Positions 1 to 9,353 of a DNA stretch of 64,000 bases are shown one piece after another. Made by a program: the position numbers and the translations under genes. Source of the DNA: Arthrobacter sp. 31Y (lineage in GTDB: Bacteria > Actinomycetota > Actinomycetes > Actinomycetales > Micrococcaceae); NCBI RefSeq assembly GCF_000526335.1, contig NZ_JAFW01000002.1, forward strand, positions 43,479 to 107,478. The letters run 5' to 3'. Each line of letters starts with the position of its first letter. Positions within the stretch are counted from its first letter, which is position 1. The notes beneath the pieces are model-generated. The model searched no databases. It was not told where the DNA came from and was given only the letters and a program-made list of their open reading frames with translations.

Positions 1-745
1 TGAACTCGTTCTCGACACCGATCTTGTTCAGCCAGTACCCGACCATCAGCTGGCCCGGGCTGACGTTCAAGGCCTGCCGGACACCGTAGTTCGTGTAGTA
101 GTAAAGGTATTCGTCAAGCCACTGAAGAGGGTAGTCATTCGGCATTCCCATCCCTCCGAAGTAACCGGCGATGGTGTCAGGGCCACCCAGGTGAACGTTC
201 GATCCATCAGTTCCTTTGGTGTCCAGCGTTTCAACGTAGCTTGCGCCGATGATCTGCATGGCAGCAGCGATTGCAAGCAAGTCACCGCTATCAGCTTCGG
301 ACTCTTTCATGTTTCGAACACGGATGTAACGACCGGGCATGATCGACCGGTCCTTAATGGCCTCCCGTGCCTCATGGATCAGCCAGGGGAAGAAGTTCAC
401 CACACTGATTTCCAAGGTGACCGCGTTGGCGTTATCCGGCACTGGAGTAGCTCCAGGGCCCAGAACACGCTCTGTGTACTCCATCATGCTGACGAAGGCG
501 CCGGCATCACGCTGCTCCTCAAGCCATACCAGATCCTGCAGATACGGTGAGTCCATCTCCTTGAGGCGGCGCTTGATGTTCTCGACATTTCGGGCCTCGG
601 CTGCCTTGGCGTTGATTTCCTCGGCCGACCCATACTTATTGACGACTTCGAAAAATGCTTTGGTCAACGGATTGCTCTCATTCGTCAGGAACGCATTGAG
701 CTGCTCTACTGCTGACGGATTGCACTGAAGTAGGTTGTTATCCAT
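1..745 (-). CDS. Unrecognised protein of the catabolic cluster, C-terminus outside window
   Basis: An open frame runs from an ATG at 745 through the left edge without a stop, giving at least 248 residues. A good ribosome site (AGGAGACC, 751-758) supports the start. The protein is soluble-looking, with no signal peptide or membrane segment. Distinctive stretches are VVNFFPWLIHEAREAI, ETLDTKGTDGSNVHLGG and DEYLYYYTNYGVRQAL; I do not recognise the family. It lies 95 bases downstream of the Ldh2-type reductase on the same strand, so it is probably the distal gene of the catabolic operon and may be an enzyme of that pathway. No function is assigned. Confidence 0.75.
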   Translation of the reverse strand, partial: MDNNLLQCNPSAVEQLNAFLTNESNPLTKAFFEVVNKYGSAEEINAKAAEARNVENIKRRLKEMDSPYLQDLVWLEEQRDAGAFVSMMEYTERVLGPGATPVPDNANAVTLEISVVNFFPWLIHEAREAIKDRSIMPGRYIRVRNMKESEADSGDLLAIAAAMQIIGASYVETLDTKGTDGSNVHLGGPDTIAGYFGGMGMPNDYPLQWLDEYLYYYTNYGVRQALNVSPGQLMVGYWLNKIGVENEF

Positions 746-839
746 TTGCCGGTCTCCTATGACTCGTTGTTTGTTTTCGTTTCAACCACTTGAAGCGCCC
801 GGGGACGTTATCTGCCCCGCCGGGTCTTCCCACACCAGT

Positions 840-1847
840 TCAGTCAGCTGCCGACAATGCAGCCAATGAACGGATCTTTTCCCAGATTTCTGGAGCAATG
901 TTGATACCGGTTTCGTCGCTCGCAGCGCGAGAGAGCTGGGCACGGTCCCCTGGAACACGCACCGGCTTATCTGGATCAGCCGGTGCAGTGGCACGAATCA
1001 GGTCCAGATATCTGGTCACTGCCGTCCGCTCAAGACCAGATTCGGCAACAATGAAAACATCACCCTTGTTACACACATTGGTCGAATCAAGGGTGCCGGC
1101 CACATCACGGCCGAGGGCAGAATTCGTAAGAGTTGCTACAAGAACCTCGAAGGCCAGACCAAGCGCGTAACCCTTGCTGTCACCGAAGGGTGCGATGGCC
1201 CCGGATTTGGCTGCAGAAGCGTCCAGGGTTGGGTTTCCTGCGTGATCGAGGGCCCACCCAGGTTCCAGTGGTTGGTTCCGGTTGGCATAATCGTGGACCT
1301 TTCCCATGGAGATCAGTCCTGTTGCCATGTCCAACACGAAAGGGTGAGGGTCCGCAGGAACCCCGATTGTCACAGGGTTGGTGCCGACCATTGCCTGGCG
1401 CCCACCCCAAGGGTGAACCAGCGCCTCGCTTGTCGTTAGCCCGATCAGTACCTGGCCCTTCCTGGCAATGTCTTCGGCGTAGATGGCCAGCATTCCCAGA
1501 TGGTTGCTGTTGCTGATGGCGGCCATGGCCACACCGGTGGTCTTTGCCCGCGCGGAAATAAGGTCCAATGCCCGCTGGGCCACGACAGGGCCCAGGCCGT
1601 TTCGGCCGTCCACGGACAGGAAGGCATCGCCTTTCCATTGATGGTTTCCTTGACTTGCCGGGTCGGCGACGCCGTTGGCGATTCGCTCGACGATCCGCGG
1701 CAGACGCAGCAGTCCGTGCGAAGGGTGCCCCCGACGCTCAGCTTCTATCCAGAGCCGGACCTGCGTATTGGCGTGTTCTTCGGGAACGCCAGCGTGAACA
1801 AGGGCGAGAAGTGCAGTGTTGTGAACCTCATCGATTGCGAGAAACAT
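840..1847 (-). CDS. Ldh2/malate dehydrogenase-type NAD(P)H oxidoreductase
   Basis: This 335-residue protein belongs to the Ldh2/MDG2 family, which reduces 2-oxo acids or cyclic imino acids such as pyrroline- and piperideine-2-carboxylate. Family signatures are the N-terminal helix ending in HGLLRLPR, AISNSNHLGMLAIY with the conserved histidine, and MVGTNPVTIGVP near the middle. The frame is open to 1955, but an ATG at 1847 preceded by CCCTGGAGACC matches the family N-terminus (MFLAIDEVHNTALLAL), so I take that start. It follows the DapA-like gene on the same strand at about 100 bases. A cyclic-imine reductase beside a DapA-type lyase fits amino-acid catabolism, but the substrate is inferred. 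Confidence 0.85.
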   Translation of the reverse strand: MFLAIDEVHNTALLALVHAGVPEEHANTQVRLWIEAERRGHPSHGLLRLPRIVERIANGVADPASQGNHQWKGDAFLSVDGRNGLGPVVAQRALDLISARAKTTGVAMAAISNSNHLGMLAIYAEDIARKGQVLIGLTTSEALVHPWGGRQAMVGTNPVTIGVPADPHPFVLDMATGLISMGKVHDYANRNQPLEPGWALDHAGNPTLDASAAKSGAIAPFGDSKGYALGLAFEVLVATLTNSALGRDVAGTLDSTNVCNKGDVFIVAESGLERTAVTRYLDLIRATAPADPDKPVRVPGDRAQLSRAASDETGINIAPEIWEKIRSLAALSAAD

Positions 1848-1951
1848 CTGGTCTCCAGGGAATAAGCGACGCTGGGAACGCGAGGCATGCGGGTAGGGGA
1901 TGGGCGGTGGCTGGTGAACTACAGATGTTCTCCGTGCGGCCGGCACTGTAT

Positions 1952-2863
1952 TCAATGGATGATGCTGCCTGTTTTGGAGAGATCATCGCGGATCAGGGCT
2001 GCTTCTTCAGCGTCAGGCTCTACAAGAGGCAAACGAACGATTGCGTTGGGAAGAACACCTTGCCAGTGAAGGATTGTTTTCACTGCCACAGCGCCCTGGA
2101 CATGGGTCATGGTGGAACGGATCAGCGGTGCCAACTCAAAGTTGAGGCGTCGGGCCGTATCGAGGTCCCCTGCCCTGACAGCATCGATCAGCTGACGGAA
2201 CACGGGCGCGGCTACGTTCGCGGTGGTGCTGACCAGCCCCACTGCCCCGATGGCCATGAGCGGTAGGACCAGCCCATCATCGCCTGCGTAAACATCAAGA
2301 TTCGTCTCAGACAGAACCTGGGTTGTAGCAGCAAAGTCTCCCTTTGCGTCCTTCAGCGCCCAGATGTTGGGATGGGAAGCCAGTGCGATAATCGTTTCAG
2401 CGTGTAGAGGGACTCCGCTGCGGTGCGGGATGTCATAGAGCATCACCGGCAGCGCGACCTCGTCAGCGATCCTCTCAAAATGGGCTAGTAGGCCCGATTG
2501 GCTGGGCTTGTTGTAGTAGGGGGTCGCAAGTAAAAGCCCGTCCACTCCCTCGGCAGCAGCCCGCCTGGCCAAGGCAATCGTATGAGCAGTGTCATTGCTC
2601 CCCACTCCCGCGATGACTTTGGCTTTCCCCTCGACTGCGTCGATCACGGCCCGGAACATGGCAACGTTCTCGCTGTCAGTCAGAGTTGAGGTTTCACCGC
2701 TGGTTCCCGTTACAACCAGGCTGTCACTTCCTTCGTTGACGAGCTTCAGGGCCAGTTCAGCGGTCTGGTCCAGATCCAGGCTTCCCTCTTTTGTGAACGG
2801 CGTCACCATGGCGGTGATGAGTTCTCCAAAGCCGCGCGAGCGGGTCTCGGCAGTGGTATTCAT
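1952..2863 (-). CDS. DapA-family lyase/synthase, catabolic paralogue
   Basis: This 303-residue TIM-barrel protein belongs to the dihydrodipicolinate synthase/N-acetylneuraminate lyase family. The Schiff-base lysine is K171 in ALKDAKGD. The family tyrosine lies in YDIPHRSG (about residue 143), the substrate-carboxylate loop is GTSGETSTL (53-61), and YYNKP (116-120) is also conserved. The ATG at 2863 has AAAGGACTTCC before it and is preferred to an ATG at 2878. Motifs resemble true DapA, but the setting between two dehydrogenases and an Ldh2 reductase is unlike lysine biosynthesis, so a role as a pyruvate- or imino-acid-handling lyase is inferred. Confidence 0.85.
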   Translation of the reverse strand: MNTTAETRSRGFGELITAMVTPFTKEGSLDLDQTAELALKLVNEGSDSLVVTGTSGETSTLTDSENVAMFRAVIDAVEGKAKVIAGVGSNDTAHTIALARRAAAEGVDGLLLATPYYNKPSQSGLLAHFERIADEVALPVMLYDIPHRSGVPLHAETIIALASHPNIWALKDAKGDFAATTQVLSETNLDVYAGDDGLVLPLMAIGAVGLVSTTANVAAPVFRQLIDAVRAGDLDTARRLNFELAPLIRSTMTHVQGAVAVKTILHWQGVLPNAIVRLPLVEPDAEEAALIRDDLSKTGSIIH

Positions 2864-2920
2864 GGAAGTCCTTTCCAATGCTCATGTCGACCGAAGCCGC
2901 TGTCCGTTATGGATGCTTAC

Positions 2921-4402
2921 TCACCAGTCCACGGCTATGTACTTCGTCTCAGTGAAGTCCAGCATTCCCTGGTGGGCGCCTTCTCTGCCCAAACCACTTT
3001 GTTTGACGCCGCCGAACGGGGCGGCTGGGTCGGAAACAAGACCTCTGTTGATGGCGACCATGCCGCTCTGAATCTTCTCCGCCACACGTAGCCCCCGTCC
3101 CAGGTCCTCCGTGAATACGTAGGCGGCAAGGCCGTACTCCGTCGAATTAGCGGCTTCGATCGCTTCGTTCTCGGTGTCGAATCCGATTACGGACGCGACC
3201 GGGCCAAAGATTTCCTCGGTGACAATACGCGACCGGGCCGAGACGCCGGTCACCACGGTGGGAGGATAGAAGAACCCGCGTGAGTCCATACGTTTCCCAC
3301 CCAGCACTACTTTGGCACCGTGGCTAACGGCATCTGCGACCAGGTCATTTACTTTCCCTACGCTGGCTTCGTCCACCAGGGGGCCAACTTCCGTTCCCGA
3401 CGCTGTTCCAGGCCCGACGTTGAGACGACTCATTCGTTCGCTGAGACGTCGGGAGAATTCGTCGTGAATTCCGCGTTGGACGTATATCCGGTTTGCGGCC
3501 GTACAAGCCTGCCCGCCGTTACGCATCTTTGCCACCATGGCGCCGTCAACGGCCTTATCGATGTCAGCATCATCGAAGACCAGGAACGGTGCGTTGCCGC
3601 CGAGCTCCATGGAGCACTTGAGCACACTGTCCGCAGCTTGTTTAAGAAGGTGCCGCCCTACGCTGGTTGATCCTGTGAACGAGAGCTTCCGTACCCTGGA
3701 GTCCGTAAGTATGGTGTTCATTACTGCCGCGGTCTGGCGGGTGGTAATGACGTTAACCACCCCGGCCGGGACACCGGCATCGATCATCAGTTGGGCGATT
3801 GCAAGTGAGGTAAGGGGCGTAAGGGTCGCTGGCTTGAGCACCGCTGTGCAACCTGCGGCCAAAGCAGGAGCCAATTTTCGGGTCGCCATGGCTGCTGGGA
3901 AATTCCACGGCGTGATCAGAGCACAGACCCCGATAGGTTCATGCTGAACCAGGATCCGGTTGGTTCCGGACGGAGAAGTTGAGATTTCTCCGATGATCCT
4001 CACTGCTTCTTCGGAGTACCAGCGGAAGAATTCCGCTGCATAGGCTACCTCGGAACGAGCGTCCGGAAGAGCTTTTCCGTTCTCCAGCGATATCAGTTGC
4101 GCCAGCTGTTCGGTGCGGTCGGTCATCAGCTCAAAGCAACGGCGCAGGATATCCGCCCGACGTCTGGGTGATGTCGATGCCCAGCCCGGGAGGGCCGCTG
4201 CTGCAGCATCAACAGCCCTGGTGCCGTCCGCAGGCGTAGCATTCGCGATCGTAGCCAGAACAGTCTCATCCGAAGGATTGACTACCTCGACATCGTCATC
4301 GTCGGAACCGGCGACCCATTGACCGTTGATCAAGAGCCGGCGGGGCACCTCGAGACCGTCGATAATCATGGGCTGTTTGGTGGGTGTTACAAGGATTTCC
4401 AT
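2921..4402 (-). CDS. NAD(P)-dependent aldehyde dehydrogenase, succinate-semialdehyde type
   Basis: This full-length 493-residue ALDH superfamily enzyme oxidises an aldehyde to a carboxylate. Visible motifs in order are ITPWNFPAAM and KPATLTPL (cofactor binding), FTGSTSVGR (Rossmann loop), MELGGNAP with the general-base glutamate, and GGQACTAANR with the catalytic cysteine. EEIFGPV and FGGVKQSGLGREG close the fold. It is closest in style to succinate- or ketoglutarate-semialdehyde dehydrogenases (GabD-like). It starts 16 bases after the stop of the iron-type alcohol dehydrogenase gene, so the two are co-transcribed. The physiological aldehyde is unknown. Confidence 0.9.
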   Translation of the reverse strand: MEILVTPTKQPMIIDGLEVPRRLLINGQWVAGSDDDDVEVVNPSDETVLATIANATPADGTRAVDAAAAALPGWASTSPRRRADILRRCFELMTDRTEQLAQLISLENGKALPDARSEVAYAAEFFRWYSEEAVRIIGEISTSPSGTNRILVQHEPIGVCALITPWNFPAAMATRKLAPALAAGCTAVLKPATLTPLTSLAIAQLMIDAGVPAGVVNVITTRQTAAVMNTILTDSRVRKLSFTGSTSVGRHLLKQAADSVLKCSMELGGNAPFLVFDDADIDKAVDGAMVAKMRNGGQACTAANRIYVQRGIHDEFSRRLSERMSRLNVGPGTASGTEVGPLVDEASVGKVNDLVADAVSHGAKVVLGGKRMDSRGFFYPPTVVTGVSARSRIVTEEIFGPVASVIGFDTENEAIEAANSTEYGLAAYVFTEDLGRGLRVAEKIQSGMVAINRGLVSDPAAPFGGVKQSGLGREGAHQGMLDFTETKYIAVDW

Positions 4403-4417
4403 TATGGTCTTTCGTGA

Positions 4418-5671
4418 TTAGCCGTTGATGCTGTGGTCACCGACGAATGCGGCGCGGACGATGGATTTGATGGCGTTCAGATCAAGTTGGACGGGATTGT
4501 TATCGATCAATCGTTTTGAGTTCATCGACAGTTCGGCAATCCGGGCCAAGTCACCTTCTGCTACTCCAAGTTCAGCAAGGGTGGACGGGATCTCAATACC
4601 GTGAAGGATTCCATCAATGGCCCGGACTCCTGCCAAGGCAGCCTCTCGGGGGTCCAAGCCGTGAATGTTCTCGCCCAGCGCCTCAGCAATCTGAGCCAAT
4701 TGCGGTTGGATTGCCGCAAAGTTGAACCTGACCACGTAGGGAAGAAGCAGCCCGACACCAACGCCATGTGCTGTGTGGGTCAAAGCGCCAACCGGGTACT
4801 GAATAGCGTGGGCGGCCGCGGTTCCGGCGTTGCTTAGTGCGATCCCTCCGTAGAGGGCCGCCAGCATCATTTCTCCACGTGCGCCAGCGTTCTCCGGGTC
4901 CTTGTATGCAGTCAGCAGACTGCTTCCAACAAGCCTGATTCCATCCAGGGCAATGGAATTGGCAAGTGCGTTGCGGCCGACGAAGACGCGCTCATGGACG
5001 AGCGTGGGGGAGGGTACCCGCGGGATGGCGGTCAGTGACTCGACCAAATGAACAAAGGCATCCGCGCCCGTAGCCGCGGTGAGGGATGGCGGGCAGGTGT
5101 AGGTCAGAGACGGATCACATACGGCAGCTTGGGGAATGATGTGTGGACTGGAGATGCCCATCTTCATTCCGAGGTCAGGATCCGAAACTACTGCAATGGC
5201 TGTAGCTTCCGAACCGGTTCCAGCTGTCGTCGGCACGGCAATAACCGGTTTGACCGGCCCAGGAACGGCGAACTCGCCATAGTAATCCCGGGGATGGCCT
5301 CCGTGGGTCAGCAGGATCGAGACCACTTTGGCCATGTCCATACAGCTTCCTCCGCCGAACCCGATGACGACATCGATCTGGCGGCTTCGGAGACCTTCGA
5401 CGCAGGCCGTGATCCCGGGCGTTGGAAGCTCAGCCTCAGTCTCCCCGAAAACCTCGACATCCATCTGCATGTTGCCAAGGTCCCTGACCAGGGCGTGAAG
5501 CTCCTGCGAGGCAGCAAGCCGCCTATCGGTGCAGATCAATACTGACCGCCCAAACTCGCTGGCGAGCTGGGAAATAGCGAGCCGTTGCTCTACGCCGACG
5601 ACGATGGTCCTCGGCAGACGCAACACGCCAAACGGTGCCTGCTCGAGCTCACTGATGTGTGAACACGACAT
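4418..5671 (-). CDS. Iron-containing alcohol dehydrogenase / maleylacetate reductase-like
   Basis: This 417-residue group III alcohol dehydrogenase carries the nucleotide loop GFGGGSCMDMAKV and PTTAGTGSEAT. Metal ligands are expected in ATGADAFVHLVES and AHGVGVGLLLPY. The frame is open to 5725, but TTGAGGAGCGG before the ATG at 5671 supports the shorter start, MSCSHISELEQ. It is followed at 16 bases by the aldehyde dehydrogenase, suggesting an alcohol-aldehyde-acid sequence. The 286-base gap to the permease gene upstream (5672-5957) shows no gene and could hold a separate promoter. Confidence 0.85.
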   Translation of the reverse strand: MSCSHISELEQAPFGVLRLPRTIVVGVEQRLAISQLASEFGRSVLICTDRRLAASQELHALVRDLGNMQMDVEVFGETEAELPTPGITACVEGLRSRQIDVVIGFGGGSCMDMAKVVSILLTHGGHPRDYYGEFAVPGPVKPVIAVPTTAGTGSEATAIAVVSDPDLGMKMGISSPHIIPQAAVCDPSLTYTCPPSLTAATGADAFVHLVESLTAIPRVPSPTLVHERVFVGRNALANSIALDGIRLVGSSLLTAYKDPENAGARGEMMLAALYGGIALSNAGTAAAHAIQYPVGALTHTAHGVGVGLLLPYVVRFNFAAIQPQLAQIAEALGENIHGLDPREAALAGVRAIDGILHGIEIPSTLAELGVAEGDLARIAELSMNSKRLIDNNPVQLDLNAIKSIVRAAFVGDHSING

Positions 5672-5957
5672 AGTGTTCCGCTCCTCAATTGTGGGTTTCA
5701 ATACGGGATGAACCTTGAGTTTCATCCTGTCCTGTACGACTGGTTATCGACATGTCTGTGCACGCCATAGTTCTGGGGATAAAAGGTTTCCAGGGCACAT
5801 ATGCAGTCGTTGATGGCTGCAGGGGTTGTGTCCAAGGGCAGTGGGTTGTGACGCTCCGTCCAGGGCAGTAGGTGGTAGAGCGGAGCGGGATGGGCGGGAA
5901 CGCCTTTGTCCCCACCCATCCCCGTGTGGGTGTCTATCCAGTTCGCTACCACGACTC

Positions 5958-7475
5958 TTAGTCGCCGGAGGGTTCCTTGGGACCGGGGTGTTGAGCCGCT
6001 TTTACCGCCGTGGTGGCCCCTGTGTAGCTATCGCGAGTGGCAGCTATCTGGTGGATTCGTTTCCGGCAGGCATACCACCCACACACCAGCAGTGCACAGA
6101 AGATCGAGGTGACAAAGGCGGTCCACGGCGAGTCGGCAAGGGTCATGATGAGGACGATGACCAGGAATACGAGCGTCGTATAGCCCGTATATGGTGCTCC
6201 AAACATCCGGAAAGCAGGACGCTGAATCCATCCTTTTCGGGACCATCGGAAGAGTTGGAGCTGGCACAGGATGATCGTTCCCCACGTGCTCACCACACCA
6301 ACTGCGGCAATGCTAAGAACGATTTCGAACGCATCCCCTGGAAGTAGGTAGTTCAGCGGAACGCCCAGCAGTGCAACGGCGGCAGTGGCGGCGATCCCAC
6401 CGTACGGCACACCGCTTCTGCTCATAAGCAGGGCGAATTTAGGGGCGGAGCCGGCGAAGGCCATGGAGCGCAGGATCCGCCCGGTCGAGTACAGCCCGGC
6501 GTTCAGAGACGATAATGCCGCAGTGAGCACCACGAGGTTCATGATGACATCCACGCCTTGAATCCCGAGGGTACCGAAGAAGGTTACGAAGGGGCTTTCA
6601 CCCTTGACGTAAGAGGTATAGGGCAGCAGGAGGCTGAGCAGAGCAACTGAACCAACGTAGAAGATTGCAATACGCCAGACAACAGAGTTGATTGCCTTGG
6701 GCATTATTTTTTCTGGGTTCTTGGTCTCGCCGGCGGCTGTTCCAACCAACTCAATGCCGGAGTAAGCAAAGATCACACCTTGCATCAGCAAGATCATTGG
6801 AAGGATACCTGCAGGAAAGAACCCTCCGTTGTCTGAGATGAGCTGAATTCCCGTCACGCCGCCTGTTGGTGTTCCAAAAATCACGAAGAAGATGCCGATA
6901 ACAAGGAACACCAGCAAGGCTCCGACCTTTATGAAGGCAAACCAGAACTCCATCTCACCGAAGACTTTTACTGAGATCAGGTTGAGCCCCAGCACAAGAA
7001 CCAAGGCGATCAACGCCCATGCCCATTGTGGAACAGCTCCTATCCAAGCGACGTACTTGCCGAAGAAGTTCATATACAAAGCAGCTGCTGTGATGTCACC
7101 AATAGTGGTTGTCGCCCACATGATCCAGTAAAACCAACCTGAAACAAATGCGGCCTTTTCCCCGAAAAACTCCCGCGCATAAGATACAAACGACCCGGAA
7201 GAAGGACGATGAAGGACTAGCTCACCCAACGCCCTCATGATCAAGAACGCGAAGAAGCCGCACAGAGCATAGGCGATAACCAAGGAAGGTCCTGCTGCCG
7301 CAAGCCGTCCGCCAGCGCCTAGAAAGAGGCCCGTTCCAATTGCGCCGCCGATCCCGATCATCTGGATCTGGCGAGACTTTAGACCCTTGTGATAGCCCGC
7401 GTCTTCTGCGTGCAAGGCTTGATCTGGTGCTGGACTGGATGTGTCTGTATCAGGTCCCGATAAGGAATTCTGCAT
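5958..7475 (-). CDS. APC-superfamily amino acid permease
   Basis: This 505-residue integral membrane transporter of the amino acid transporter (AAT/GabP-like) branch has about 12 hydrophobic segments. The family signature follows the cytoplasmic N-terminus: KSRQIQMIGIGGAIGTGLFL, then LGELVLHRPSSGSFVSYARE and FAYSGIELVGTAAGE. The track frame begins at 7646, but the ATG at 7475 follows GGAAGGACACCT and gives a normal N-terminus. As first gene of the minus-strand block it likely imports the substrate of the downstream enzymes. The region facing the divergent PLP gene holds its promoter. Confidence 0.88.
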   Translation of the reverse strand: MQNSLSGPDTDTSSPAPDQALHAEDAGYHKGLKSRQIQMIGIGGAIGTGLFLGAGGRLAAAGPSLVIAYALCGFFAFLIMRALGELVLHRPSSGSFVSYAREFFGEKAAFVSGWFYWIMWATTTIGDITAAALYMNFFGKYVAWIGAVPQWAWALIALVLVLGLNLISVKVFGEMEFWFAFIKVGALLVFLVIGIFFVIFGTPTGGVTGIQLISDNGGFFPAGILPMILLMQGVIFAYSGIELVGTAAGETKNPEKIMPKAINSVVWRIAIFYVGSVALLSLLLPYTSYVKGESPFVTFFGTLGIQGVDVIMNLVVLTAALSSLNAGLYSTGRILRSMAFAGSAPKFALLMSRSGVPYGGIAATAAVALLGVPLNYLLPGDAFEIVLSIAAVGVVSTWGTIILCQLQLFRWSRKGWIQRPAFRMFGAPYTGYTTLVFLVIVLIMTLADSPWTAFVTSIFCALLVCGWYACRKRIHQIAATRDSYTGATTAVKAAQHPGPKEPSGD

Positions 7476-7969
7476 AGGTGTCCTTCCAAAGACCGGCCGT
7501 TTGCAGGTGAACGCCGGTGGATGCGGAGTGCTGGGGGTATCTGATGTCTGCGCTGGACTACTCCACGCCGCGCCATGAAGATCGGTAGCGAGGAACACGT
7601 TGGCCTTGGACACAAGATCGCGCCGTTGTAACCTGGCGCGCACCATTCCAGCGATAACATCAAATTAAGCTCCGCCTCAGAGGGTCAAGTCGACGTTGAC
7701 CTGATGGGCTGAAAGCGTCGCATGCCCAGTGTGCCGCAAGTCACATACTAATGGCGCAACAGTTGCAGAAAAAACAATCATTCGACGCGATCGCGACTTT
7801 TCGTAGTCCAAAAGGCCTCGGTCCGTGGCTGTTTATTGCAGGAACATTCCTGTAGGACCACAACTCCCGAATGGTCAGCAGGGATGGACATCTCTCACAC
7901 AATTTCGCTCTGGGAACCATCTTTCCTGGCGCTCTCATAGGTTATTGCGCCCAGGGTTACCCTGAGTCC
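7476..7969. promoter_or_regulatory. Divergent intergenic region with two palindromes
   Basis: About 490 bases without a convincing gene separate the permease from the PLP enzyme. Two dyads are visible: GCAACAGTTGC (7756-7766) and CAGGAACATTCCTG (7839-7852, arms of 6 around CA). Their position between divergent genes fits operators for a catabolic regulator, but no regulator gene is seen nearby. Confidence 0.35.
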
Positions 7970-9187
7970 ATGCATATTTACGATCTTCACGCCTCCGGAT
8001 TGTCGCCAGAAACCATTGTGGTTGCCGCCGGTCGTCCTGAACGCGCCCACGATGAACCGGTGAACCCTCCCATCGTCCTGTCCTCCACATACTTCGGGAC
8101 AGGCAGCCTGGGCAACGGAGATCGTGGCTACGGACGCTACTCAAACCCCACCTGGGATCCATTTGAGGAGGCCTTGGCCAACCTGGAGGGCGCAAGCCTC
8201 CCCGGCCTGCTGTATGCCTCCGGTCTCGCAGCCGTCAGTTCAGCACTTTCCTTGGTACCTGCAGGCGGTGTGGTGGTCATGCCCTCGCACAGCTACGCAG
8301 GTTCGCTGGTCATGGCCACGGAACTGGCAGAGAAGGGCTTCCTGGAACTCCGCACGGTGGACATCACTGACACGGACGCGGTGAAGGCCCTGATCAGCCC
8401 TACGAATGGCAAGAAGGCAGACCTGCTGTGGCTGGAAAGCCCCACCAACCCGATGCTCGGCATCGCCGATATCCGCGCCCTCACCGATGCCGCCCACGCA
8501 GTTGACGCCATCGTTGTCACAGACAACACCTTCTCCACGCCCTTGGTGCAGCAGCCCCTCAGCCTGGGCTCTGACGTCGTGCTTCACTCGGTGACCAAAT
8601 ACCTGTCCGGACACTCCGACGTCATCCTCGGGGCTTTGGTGACATCCAACCCGGTACTGCGCGCCACACTCCTGCACCACCGCACCATCCACGGCGGCAT
8701 CGCCGGCCCGTTCGAGGCCTGGCTCGCCTTGCGCGGCCTGCGCACCCTCGCCCTGCGCATCCAGCGGTCGCAGGCATCCGCCGCTACGCTCGCCGAACGC
8801 CTGAGCACCCACCCCCGCGTCGAGACCATCCGCTATCCGGGTCTGCCCACGGATCCGGGCCACGAGCGTGCCAAAGACCAGATGAAGGGCTTCGGCTCGA
8901 TCCTCTGCATCCAAATCGCCGGCGATCAGCACCGAAGCGGCGCAGAAATTGCCGACGAACTGGTTCGCGCACTTCAACTATGGCTCCCCGCCACGTCCCT
9001 GGGCGGGGTGGAATCCTTGATCGAACGCCGACGCCGGCACACAGCCGAGCCCCTCAGTGTCCCGGAGAACCTGGTCCGCCTGAGTGTCGGAATAGAAAAC
9101 GTCAAAGACCTCTGGTCAGACCTTGAGCAAGCACTGATGTCACTGGACACCTCTCGGGAAAGAGCCCCCTTTATTCCGTCGGTGTGA
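7970..9187 (+). CDS. Cys/Met-metabolism PLP-dependent enzyme (cystathionine gamma-synthase/lyase family)
   Basis: This 405-residue fold-type I PLP enzyme shows YGRYSNPTWDPFEEALANLEG near the N-terminus, ASGLAAVSSAL, TDNTFSTPLVQQPLSLGSD, and the PLP lysine in HSVTKYLSGHSDVILGAL. The C-terminal SLGGVESLIERR is also typical. The frame opens at 7871, but MHIYDLHASGLSPETI at 7970 matches the family N-terminus. The ribosome site is weak. Family members catalyse gamma- or beta-elimination or replacement on Cys, Met, homoserine esters or analogues. Divergent placement opposite the permease operon suggests a shared pathway, for example elimination on an imported amino acid; this is inference. Confidence 0.85.
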   Translation: MHIYDLHASGLSPETIVVAAGRPERAHDEPVNPPIVLSSTYFGTGSLGNGDRGYGRYSNPTWDPFEEALANLEGASLPGLLYASGLAAVSSALSLVPAGGVVVMPSHSYAGSLVMATELAEKGFLELRTVDITDTDAVKALISPTNGKKADLLWLESPTNPMLGIADIRALTDAAHAVDAIVVTDNTFSTPLVQQPLSLGSDVVLHSVTKYLSGHSDVILGALVTSNPVLRATLLHHRTIHGGIAGPFEAWLALRGLRTLALRIQRSQASAATLAERLSTHPRVETIRYPGLPTDPGHERAKDQMKGFGSILCIQIAGDQHRSGAEIADELVRALQLWLPATSLGGVESLIERRRRHTAEPLSVPENLVRLSVGIENVKDLWSDLEQALMSLDTSRERAPFIPSV

Positions 9188-9228
9188 GTCTATCCTCGGT
9201 CCGGGACTCACACCGACGGAACAAAGGG
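9167..9228. terminator. Very long inverted repeat at the 3' end of the PLP gene
   Basis: Arms of 24 bases (9167-9190 and 9205-9228) match at 23 positions around a 14-base loop. The 5' arm overlaps the last codons and stop of the PLP enzyme. It probably acts as a strong transcript end or stabiliser, although no T-run follows. The length is more than a typical terminator needs. Confidence 0.6.
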
Positions 9229-9353
9229 ACTCTCCGTGTGTCCGTAAGCCAGTCCCTAACCGGACTCGGGTCGCTGCCTGGACGATTGGAACCAATTGCA
9301 CACGAGGAACGTAGGGTAGGACCACCCCAGCGCATGCGTGGAATGATGCCAGA

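Noticed and set aside
1..7475. Assignment of the cluster to hydroxyproline breakdown
   Set aside because: A DapA-type deaminase and an ALDH fit, but no epimerase or D-hydroxyproline oxidase is present, an alcohol dehydrogenase is unexplained, and the DapA-like protein keeps true DapA-style motifs.
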